NCBI GenBank assembly: GCA_045631885.1
Contig: JAZQVN010000019.1
Location: forward strand, 1 to 28,720
DNA: 28,720 nt
Direction of reading: 5' to 3'
From: CAJOLV01 sp045631885
GTDB taxonomy: Bacteria; Bacillota_I; Bacilli_A; RFN20; CAG-826
Positions 23,008 through 28,720 of the stretch are shown in pieces. Under the pieces are notes generated by a model. It worked only from the letters and a program-made list of their open reading frames with translations. It did no database searches and was not told the origin of the DNA. The position numbers and the translations under genes were made by a program. The stretch's first letter is position 1. Each line of letters opens with the position of its first letter.

Positions 23008-23967
23008 AAAATTAATTAAGAATAATTCGAACACATAGAAGCGGTCCACAAGGCCGCTTTTAATTTGTAAATCTAAATCAAACAAATCATTTAATGTACG
23101 GTGAATGGCTTTTTCACTCACTAAAGAAGTATTTCTTCTTAAGATTTGAGCTCTAATTGGCTTGATATTTAATTCTTTGGCGATCTCTTCATCGGTGCGA
23201 CCGTTTTTTGATAAATATAAAACTTGATTTAATAATCTAAATTGATTGCCTAACATACCAATTAAAGTCACTGGTTCAATATTAGTCACTCTTAAATCTC
23301 TAAATAATTTAACGGCTTCGTCATTTTTACCTGTAATTAAATAATTAAAGATTAAGAAAGTGTTGTCGTCTAATGGACGAGTGACCATTAAAACGACATC
23401 TTCATATTTGATGTGGTCTTTATATAACGCTAATTTAGCGACGCTAGTTTGTAATAAAGCGACATCGCCTGCAGTTCTTTCAGCGAGTTCATTTAAAGCG
23501 TCGTTATCAATTTTTAAATGCGCATTTTCTAAACAATATCTTCTCACACCATCTTTCCAACCATTTTGATCTAAATCTGGTATTTCAACGATTTTGCCTT
23601 TTTCTTTAATTATTTTATAAATGTCACTAGTCGTTGAGATGGCTAAAGACGGGACGGTTAAAATCAAATCCACTTCATCGCTTGGGTGATTCAAGAAGTT
23701 AGTTAATTCACCATAATTTTGATCGCTTTCGATTTTGTTCTTCGGTTTGCTTTTAAGCAAAAAATAACAATTATCCGCGATAACTATCTTATGATCATAT
23801 CCAAGGGGGACATAATTTGCTTCATCAACAATTTCCTGAATTAAAACATTACTCGCATCGAATTTAACGAGATTCATTTCATCATTTTCCGGAAGATTTT
23901 CTTTAATAATCTTCTTTACTCGTGATTTTATTGATGGGGTTTGATTACCATAAATGAGATAAATCAT
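22996..23967 (-). CDS. holA: DNA polymerase III subunit delta
   Basis: 323 residues. Clamp-loader delta subunit, which opens the beta sliding clamp. It starts MIYLIYGNQTPSIKSRVKKI (the YG..P.... loop typical of delta), has an AAA+-like region with no working Walker A, as usual for delta, and a C-terminal all-helical collar with GMLGNQFRLLNQVLYLS and a conserved RAQILRRN segment. A -10 TATAAT (23974-23979) lies exactly 6 nt before the ATG without a Shine-Dalgarno sequence, so leaderless. In Bacillus it directly follows comEC; here an ABC transporter operon and a small gene separate them. Confidence 0.93.
   Translation of the reverse strand: MIYLIYGNQTPSIKSRVKKIIKENLPENDEMNLVKFDASNVLIQEIVDEANYVPLGYDHKIVIADNCYFLLKSKPKNKIESDQNYGELTNFLNHPSDEVDLILTVPSLAISTTSDIYKIIKEKGKIVEIPDLDQNGWKDGVRRYCLENAHLKIDNDALNELAERTAGDVALLQTSVAKLALYKDHIKYEDVVLMVTRPLDDNTFLIFNYLITGKNDEAVKLFRDLRVTNIEPVTLIGMLGNQFRLLNQVLYLSKNGRTDEEIAKELNIKPIRAQILRRNTSLVSEKAIHRTLNDLFDLDLQIKSGLVDRFYVFELFLINFKRK
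23039..23066 (+). terminator. possible rpsT terminator inside the holA coding region
   Basis: Plus strand AAGCGG-t-CC, loop ACAA, GG-CCGCTT, then TTAATTT: a GC-rich stem with one bulge about 45 nt past the rpsT stop. It lies antisense within the last codons of holA. Confidence 0.5.
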
Positions 23968-23973
23968 GGCTAT

Positions 23974-23979
23974 ATTATA
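23974..23979 (-). promoter_or_regulatory. leaderless -10 of holA
   Basis: Minus strand TATAAT, 6 nt, ATG, placed about 20 bp after the permease terminator. Confidence 0.55.
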
Positions 23980-23994
23980 ATCTAAATAGAGAAA

Positions 23995-24018
23995 GAAAAA
24001 CTACATTTTCATGTAGTT
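23995..24018 (-). terminator. intrinsic terminator of the ABC transporter operon
   Basis: Perfect 8-bp stem AACTACAT / ATGTAGTT (23999-24018) with a GAAA loop on the minus strand, then TTTTTC. Confidence 0.85.
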
Positions 24019-24024
24019 CATCTT

Positions 24025-25209
24025 TTAATTTGGTTGAATAAACGACAAGACAATATTGATTATCGTAGAAATGACATATATTCCCATAATCGATAAATAT
24101 AACGCCCATTGTTTTTTGTTGAATTTGAAATTCTTCCTCTGTAAGGATGAGAAGACATAATATAAGGCTCCAAAAGTGGCAAACGAAGAAAGGATACCGA
24201 AATAATTGAAGATTGAGTAAGAGCTTAATAAGGAACCCGCCATACCTAACCATAATGCCGCCACACCGAAACCAGTATGGAAGATGATGGTTTGTAGTTT
24301 ATCTCTACCCATAGCTTTACCCGCTAATTCGCCAGAAGATTCTTTTTCTTTGAAAAAGAAGAGCATACAAACTATTGATAAAGCGATGAATAGAACTAGG
24401 AAAACGATGGCCAATACTAAACTAGCTACTGTTGTTGGAGCAATAATGAATTCAATCTCTGAACCAATAATAAGTGGTTCAAATATATGAGCTATCCAAG
24501 CAACTGGACAAACTATAGACATACATCTAGTGCCAAACAAAACATTGGCATTATATAAATTGAAATATGTAAAGCGATTAACAATCACTAACGAATACCA
24601 AATAGGTGTCATTACTCCAACAATGAGAAGCACTTCGCCAAAGAATAAAGTCACTAGTGAATTCCACACATAATTACTTCTTGTGACTAAGAAATAAGAA
24701 ATGAAGTAATTTAGTGTGCAGAATATGACCAATAACAAGTATGCTAAGATGTAGAAACCAAAATTGAAAATAATATAAGTATATTCACTTCCATATTGGT
24801 CAACTATTGTTTGGCCCCCTAAAGGTATTTGTTTTAATAATAAGATTATGAAAGAGAACATAATCATCACTGTGTAAACAATTAATGTTCCAATCCATAA
24901 AACGGCGTTATTCGCAAATCTAATACTCTTGTCTCCTTTACCGGTTTGATAAAAGAGGTCGACGCTTTTAAGCGAATAACGATATGAGTTAGCAAATATC
25001 GGAGTGATAATTGATAAAAGGACCAAAGGAATAAAGTAAATTAATAACCCACTATAAGGAGTGTTTACATAATAACTAAGACCTTCCGGCTTATAATAAT
25101 AAGACGTTAACGCCATTGAAACTGATAAGAATAGGGAAAAGAGAACTGCTGCGGAAACAGCAAAGAATGGAATATAACGTTTTATCGTATTGATAACATA
25201 TTTACGCAT
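24025..25209 (-). CDS. ABC transporter permease, 394 aa
   Basis: Integral membrane protein with about 9-11 hydrophobic helices (for example YIPFFAVSAAVLFSLFLSV, LIYFIPLVLLSIITPIFA and YIIFNFGFYILAYLLLVIF), an ABC-2-like permease. It forms an exporter or bacitracin/antimicrobial-type transporter with the ATPase encoded just upstream; the substrate is unknown. Two in-frame ATGs lie at 25215 and 25209. GGAGG is 3 nt from the first but 9 nt from the second, so I choose 25209 (start MRKYVINTIKR). The gene overlaps the ATPase by 8 bp. Confidence 0.85.
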   Translation of the reverse strand: MRKYVINTIKRYIPFFAVSAAVLFSLFLSVSMALTSYYYKPEGLSYYVNTPYSGLLIYFIPLVLLSIITPIFANSYRYSLKSVDLFYQTGKGDKSIRFANNAVLWIGTLIVYTVMIMFSFIILLLKQIPLGGQTIVDQYGSEYTYIIFNFGFYILAYLLLVIFCTLNYFISYFLVTRSNYVWNSLVTLFFGEVLLIVGVMTPIWYSLVIVNRFTYFNLYNANVLFGTRCMSIVCPVAWIAHIFEPLIIGSEIEFIIAPTTVASLVLAIVFLVLFIALSIVCMLFFFKEKESSGELAGKAMGRDKLQTIIFHTGFGVAALWLGMAGSLLSSYSIFNYFGILSSFATFGALYYVFSSLQRKNFKFNKKQWALYLSIMGIYVISTIINIVLSFIQPN

Positions 25210-26089
25210 TGACATTTCCCTCCTCGTTCTTCGCAGAAATCATCTCTAACATAATGAGCTCTTCATTATCAATTGGAACATTTTCTAATAATGTTGGATG
25301 GAATTTCTCTTTAATATTTTCTTCTTCACCGATTCCGTTAATAACAACATAAGAAATTGAACCGATTTTTTTAACCGAAACAGCATTAATACCGGCATCT
25401 TTAAAATCTTTAATCGTTAAATCTTTATCGAAGATGGCTTGATATTTCACAAAGTTCTTTCCTAAATCTTCTGCTCCACCATTTTTCTTGCATTGTCCTT
25501 TGGACAAAAGGATGAAATTATCACACAATCTTTGTAAAGATAATAAGTTATGTGAAGAGATTAAAAATGTTTTATCTGCTGAGTGAAGAATGATTTCTTC
25601 TTTGATGACATCTTGCACGATTGGATCCAAACCGTCAAAAGCCTCATCTAACAAAATATATTGAGCTTTCATTGACAATGATAAAGCGAGGAATAGTTGT
25701 CTTCTCATGCCTTTAGAGAACGTAGATATATTTCGATCTCTTGGCAAAGATAACCTATCTAATATCTGGTAGAATTTATCAATATCTAAATCGAATAAAG
25801 ATGAATAAAAATCAATTGTTTCTTTGGCGTTGTAGTTGTTATAAACATATGGATTATCGCTCAAGAAGAAGAGATTGTTTTTCACTTCTTTTTGATCGTT
25901 GGGTTGACCATCAATTAAGATTGAACCACTATCTTTTTGATAAACATCAGCGATTAACCTCAAAAGCGTAGATTTACCCGCGCCATTTTCACCGATTAAA
26001 CCATTGATACCTGGATGGATATCAATTGTTAAATCATTCACCGCGATAACTCCAGGAAACTTCTTCACGAGATTTCTTATTTCAATCAT
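25202..26089 (-). CDS. ABC transporter ATP-binding protein
   Basis: 295 residues. Walker A GLIGENGAGKST, Q-loop region NNLFFLSDNPYVYNNY, signature STFSKGMRRQ, Walker B YILLDEAFDGLDP and H-loop FLISSHNLLS are all intact; an extra C-terminal domain of about 85 residues follows. AAAGGAGG stands 9 nt before the ATG. The start overlaps the end of the GntR regulator by 8 bp. The set GntR(YtrA)-ATPase-permease is a common Bacillota arrangement in which the regulator represses the operon until cell-envelope stress, often from peptide antibiotics (family knowledge). Confidence 0.95.
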   Translation of the reverse strand: MIEIRNLVKKFPGVIAVNDLTIDIHPGINGLIGENGAGKSTLLRLIADVYQKDSGSILIDGQPNDQKEVKNNLFFLSDNPYVYNNYNAKETIDFYSSLFDLDIDKFYQILDRLSLPRDRNISTFSKGMRRQLFLALSLSMKAQYILLDEAFDGLDPIVQDVIKEEIILHSADKTFLISSHNLLSLQRLCDNFILLSKGQCKKNGGAEDLGKNFVKYQAIFDKDLTIKDFKDAGINAVSVKKIGSISYVVINGIGEEENIKEKFHPTLLENVPIDNEELIMLEMISAKNEEGNVNA

Positions 26090-26417
26090 GATCGTTTTCC
26101 TCCTTTAAATATTCCAATATATCTTCTTTACTAATTCCGTTTGAATATAAATAATCAATTGAATTAGCGATTATCTTCTTTTTATCTTTTTGTCTATTTT
26201 TCACATAAAAGCCTTTCTTTGGGATGTTGATTAAATATCCATCTTCCACCATTAAGGTAAAGGCTCTTTGAACAGTGTTTGGATTAATCTTAAAATAGAT
26301 TGCTACTTCTCTTACTGATGGCATCTCATCATTTTCTTTTAATGAACCATCATCGATAAGATTTTCGTAATAATCTTTAATCTGTAAATAAACTGGTTTT
26401 GAAGACAAAAGTTCCAT
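26082..26417 (-). CDS. GntR-family (YtrA-type) transcriptional regulator
   Basis: 111 residues: N-terminal winged helix with PVYLQIKDYYENLID, PSVREVAIYFKINPNTVQRAF and GYLINIPKKGFYV, then only a short helical tail (about 35 residues), as in the YtrA subfamily. First gene of the ABC operon, almost certainly its repressor. The promoter is TTGAAA-17-TACAAT with the -10 exactly 6 nt from the ATG and no Shine-Dalgarno sequence: a leaderless start. Binding candidates lie in the spacer, TTAATACA twice, one base apart. Confidence 0.92.
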   Translation of the reverse strand: MELLSSKPVYLQIKDYYENLIDDGSLKENDEMPSVREVAIYFKINPNTVQRAFTLMVEDGYLINIPKKGFYVKNRQKDKKKIIANSIDYLYSNGISKEDILEYLKEENDHD

Positions 26418-26423
26418 ACTTTT

Positions 26424-26452
26424 ATTGTATTAACTGTATTAATCGATTTCAA
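26424..26452 (-). promoter_or_regulatory. leaderless GntR promoter with repeated TTAATACA operator
   Basis: Minus strand TTGAAA (26447-26452), 17 bp, TACAAT (26424-26429), 6 nt, ATG. Two TTAATACA copies 9 bp apart span the spacer and run into the -10; the regulator could bind here to repress itself and the transporter. Confidence 0.65.
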
Positions 26453-26478
26453 CTATTTTCATTTTGTTTTATTTTATA

Positions 26479-26508
26479 TTGATTTTCATATGTAAATTGT
26501 GATATAAT
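26479..26508 (+). promoter_or_regulatory. plus-strand promoter of a candidate small RNA
   Basis: TTGATT (26479-26484), 18 bp, extended -10 TGATATAAT (TATAAT at 26503-26508). It points away from the GntR operon and toward comEC, where no plus-strand gene follows. Confidence 0.6.
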
Positions 26509-26541
26509 ATTAATTAATCAAACGAAGAAGTTTGATGGTTG

Positions 26542-26562
26542 CCCTTGAAAAAGGGATTTTTT
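26542..26562 (+). terminator. first terminator of the candidate small RNA
   Basis: CCCTT, GAAA tetraloop, AAGGG, one A, then six T. Confidence 0.7.
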
Positions 26563-26599
26563 ATTGACAAGTTTCCGACATTTTGTTTAAATATATTTA

Positions 26600-26647
26600 C
26601 CGCAACCGGTACAGGTGGCTGAATAGGTCCATCGGTGCGGTTTTTTT
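26600..26647 (+). terminator. second terminator of the candidate small RNA
   Basis: CCGCA-a-CCG pairs with CGG-t-GCGG (one bulge), inner GTGG/CCAT pairing is possible, then seven T. The T-run overlaps the stop codon of the convergent minus-strand gene. Confidence 0.75.
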
Positions 26648-27017
26648 ATTTTTTCTTTTTTAAAGAAGGGCTGACTTCTTGTTTTCTTTTTGAAACTCTA
26701 TCAACAGTTTCTTTGTCGTCTGGGTGAAGACACATGTTTGAAAAATCAATCGTTCCAAAATCTTTCTTTTTACAAAGCATTGGTCTATTCCTGACATAAG
26801 AATTGACCACATTATTATCAGTTGTATGTTTTAGTTTTGTAATATGCCTGACACCTCGATCAATCTTTGGAACGTCTCCTTCTTTATCACTATCAAATCT
26901 TACAACCAAGTATCTATTGGCATCATCGTCTTTCCACACAACAAAACCAGGATGACCTTTTTTGCTTCCGTCATATATAAAATAAAATTTACCTATTTCT
27001 ATGGTTTTATTAGGCAT
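26646..27017 (-). CDS. small basic protein, possibly MazF/PemK-like barrel, 123 aa
   Basis: AAAGGAG lies 6-7 nt before the ATG at 27017 (MPNKTIEIGKFYFIYDG); an upstream in-frame start at 27050 would overlap comEC and lacks such a site. IGKFYFIYDGSKKGHPGFVV and RYLVVRFDS have the look of an SH3-like barrel of the MazF/PemK type, and the tail is lysine-rich (SPSLKKKK). This resemblance is weak and no catalytic residues can be assigned. It follows comEC by 13 bp and is probably co-transcribed with it. No antitoxin partner is seen, which argues against a classical toxin. Confidence 0.6.
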   Translation of the reverse strand: MPNKTIEIGKFYFIYDGSKKGHPGFVVWKDDDANRYLVVRFDSDKEGDVPKIDRGVRHITKLKHTTDNNVVNSYVRNRPMLCKKKDFGTIDFSNMCLHPDDKETVDRVSKRKQEVSPSLKKKK

Positions 27018-27030
27018 TTTGTGCTCCTTT

Positions 27031-28720
27031 CTATAAAAAATAACTGACAAAAGATATGCTTCCTTCTAAATCTGTTCTTCGTATTGTTACGTTGTTATTT
27101 TTTAAAATAGATATAACTTCTTGATGTGGATGACCATACTTGTTATTTACTCCACAAGAAACGATTCCTATTTCTGGTTTCAACCATTTAATAAATGCCT
27201 CGGATGTCGATGTCTTTGAACCGTGATGTCCAACTTTTAATATGTCACATGGAATACTTTCATATTCTTTCATGATGTAATTCTCTATCTTTTTATCTGC
27301 GTCTCCAGTGATGAGATAATCTTTTCCACCTAAAGAGAATCCAATCACAAGAGATTTTTGATTATCTTCACTAGAGGAAGAAATATGTTTGTTGTAATTA
27401 GTGAATGTCATATTTCCAAAACTAGTTGTCACAAAAGATGTGTTATCCATAATCTGTTTAACTTTGAAATGTTCATTTAAAGAAGTTAACGCACCATTAT
27501 GATCAAAGTCATCATGAGTGGTTATTACTAAATCGATATCGTACACTCTTTTCTTTTTTAAAAACGGAATCAAAGAAGAGGTCGCGATGTCTTTATAAGA
27601 TAACCCACCTGTATCAATAAATATCGTTTTATTATTCTTTCTGATATAGCAGCAATCGCCTTGACCAACATTAACAAAAGTCACTTCACTAGAATAAAGA
27701 TGATCAATCGGTAACAAATAGATAGCTAAAGAAGAGATAAATATACCCACTAAAGCTTTCTGGATAGGAATAAATCTAATTGATGAATAATAAAGAAGTC
27801 CTAAGTATAAGAAATAATAGATAAATATCAGTAAGTCATTCATCGGAGGAGAATAGATTTCTAAACTGATCTTAGTAAAAGGATTAACTATATAAGTGAG
27901 AAGTGTGTTATACGTATTAATCGCATTAGCGATTGGTAAGCCATATAACGCCAAAATCGATAAAAAGAAGAACAAGATAAAGAACGGAATCAAGATAGTT
28001 TGATAAATGATTAATAAAGGATTAACGCTATTAAAATATTTTATTTCAAAAGGAAGGAAGAATAGGTAGATAACCACTACTGATAAAATCTTTTTCTTCC
28101 ATTTTTTGATATAGGAAAAAGAACTATTAAATAATAGCAAGATAATCGGGATTCCAAATCCTAAAATAAAGCCATCTTGATACGGTAAATGGTAATCAAT
28201 CAATAAGAAAAAGATGCCACTTAACGATAATAATTCTAGATAATTGAACTTCTTTTTTAATAAATATTCATTAACCCACTTAAATATGTAGATAAATGTT
28301 AACCGGATAATTGAAAAACGCGGAAAAGTCAAAAATAGATAATAGCTAGATATACTTAAAGCGATCACTTTTGACCACTTATTTTTGAATTTAAATGAAA
28401 AGAAATAAGTTAATAAACCAGTCAAAGCGTGGAAATATAATCCACCTGCGTTAATTAATCTAGATAAGTGCAAAGAAGATACTGCATTAGTCAAATCATT
28501 ATCATCGTTATCAGAAAACAAGATCGCCCCTACTGTCGCTCTAGTTTCCTCATTAAAAAATGATAAGAAATGATTTCTAAACGCTTTTAATCTAATTGGA
28601 TTAGAGAATTTAATATCAGCTTTCTTAATGACCAGAGATTTATTTACTCCAATTGAAGATAGGTATTTACCAAAATCAAATTCTGATTCTAAATGAGAAA
28701 AAGAAAAATCTTCTTTCTTT
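27031..28720 (-). CDS. comEC: ComEC/Rec2 DNA uptake channel, 5' end beyond the window
   Basis: About 563 residues are visible; the frame is open to the window edge, so the N-terminal OB-fold part is cut off. A TTG at 28521 is not the real start, because the frame continues upstream with EETRATVGAILFSDNDDN. The central region has many membrane helices (competence domain), with a diverged GLYFHALTGL in place of the usual HLLAISGLHV. The C-terminal metallo-beta-lactamase-like domain has FVNVGQGDCCYI, IDTGG, TTHDDFDHNGAL (HxDxDH), LKVGHHGSKTST and YGHPHQEV, all intact. ComEC translocates single-stranded DNA into the cell during transformation. Confidence 0.93.
   Translation of the reverse strand, partial: KKEDFSFSHLESEFDFGKYLSSIGVNKSLVIKKADIKFSNPIRLKAFRNHFLSFFNEETRATVGAILFSDNDDNDLTNAVSSLHLSRLINAGGLYFHALTGLLTYFFSFKFKNKWSKVIALSISSYYLFLTFPRFSIIRLTFIYIFKWVNEYLLKKKFNYLELLSLSGIFFLLIDYHLPYQDGFILGFGIPIILLLFNSSFSYIKKWKKKILSVVVIYLFFLPFEIKYFNSVNPLLIIYQTILIPFFILFFFLSILALYGLPIANAINTYNTLLTYIVNPFTKISLEIYSPPMNDLLIFIYYFLYLGLLYYSSIRFIPIQKALVGIFISSLAIYLLPIDHLYSSEVTFVNVGQGDCCYIRKNNKTIFIDTGGLSYKDIATSSLIPFLKKKRVYDIDLVITTHDDFDHNGALTSLNEHFKVKQIMDNTSFVTTSFGNMTFTNYNKHISSSSEDNQKSLVIGFSLGGKDYLITGDADKKIENYIMKEYESIPCDILKVGHHGSKTSTSEAFIKWLKPEIGIVSCGVNNKYGHPHQEVISILKNNNVTIRRTDLEGSISFVSYFL

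Larger units (their letters stand above)
26514..26647 (+). ncRNA. candidate small RNA or attenuated leader
   Basis: After a good promoter comes a hairpin TCAAAC / GTTTGA (26518-26535), then a terminator-like hairpin CCCTT-GAAA-AAGGG with T6 (26542-26562), then a second GC-rich hairpin CCGCAaCCG / CGGTGCGG with T7 (26600-26647). A 10-codon frame (ATG at 26535, MVALEKGIFY, stop at 26567) lies over the first terminator. Short transcripts of about 50 nt or longer ones of about 135 nt are possible. I do not recognise a known riboswitch, 6S, SRP or tmRNA signature. Confidence 0.45.

Noticed and set aside
23975..24253. 92-codon minus-strand frame overlapping the end of the permease
   Set aside because: It lies in another frame of the permease gene, lacks a ribosome binding site, and spans the permease terminator and holA promoter.
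26600..26640. Possible T-box or SRP RNA in the 26.6 kb hairpin
   Set aside because: GGTGG and GGTCC fragments recall those RNAs but the diagnostic T-box core (GGGTGGnACCGCG) and the SRP GGAAG/AGCA loop are absent.
225..28720. Mycoplasma genetic code (TGA as Trp)
   Set aside because: TGA ends intact genes at 1360 and 4573, and tryptophans are encoded by TGG.

Overview
The window is AT-rich bacterial DNA that uses the standard bacterial code. TAA, TAG and TGA all act as stops and tryptophan is TGG, which excludes the Mycoplasma code. The genes point to a low-GC Bacillota, probably an uncultured, non-sporulating Bacilli/Mollicutes-like host-associated lineage. The order comEC - holA - rpsT - lepA - hemW follows the Bacillus subtilis chromosome, but the sporulation genes gpr and spoIIP that sit between rpsT and lepA in Bacillus are missing. 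Unrelated genes are inserted instead. The species cannot be named from sequence alone.

Layout. 1-230: a non-coding stretch packed with hairpins, plus a possible tiny hydrophobic peptide. 225-650: unknown protein. 752-3120: a glycolipid-type pair, a GT8 glycosyltransferase fused to a PlsC-like acyltransferase followed by a CrtO-like membrane acyltransferase. 3201-5418: DUF3737 beta-helix protein, MalY/PatB C-S lyase and a small unknown protein. 5497-10732: a two-component system followed by a VTC polyphosphate-polymerase-like enzyme, a DUF4956 membrane protein and a beta-helix lipoprotein. 10805-11917: two unknown exported proteins. 11941-16697: lepA, a degenerate Fic-fold protein with a proline-rich linker and winged helix, a one-TM acidic protein, and hemW. 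16722-20557: a nuclease-helicase fusion, fmt, and a divergent phosphodiesterase. 20670-22995: an adenylating enzyme fused to a carrier protein, then rpsT. 22996-26417: holA and a GntR-controlled ABC transporter operon. 26418-26645: non-coding, with a candidate small RNA on the plus strand. 26646-28720: a small basic protein and the 3' part of comEC.

Two themes stand out. First, transcription units often seem to start without a leader: a -10 hexamer lies 6-7 nt before the ATG and there is no Shine-Dalgarno sequence (3120, 5418, 10732, 19067, 20108, 23967, 26417; nearly so at 16697). Most genes inside operons have good ribosome binding sites. Terminators often overlap stop codons and abut the next promoter. 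Second, the response regulator gene and the VTC operon share direct-repeat boxes (TTAAGGTTC with an 11-bp period) upstream of their -10 elements. This suggests that the two-component system controls both itself and the polyphosphate/beta-helix module.
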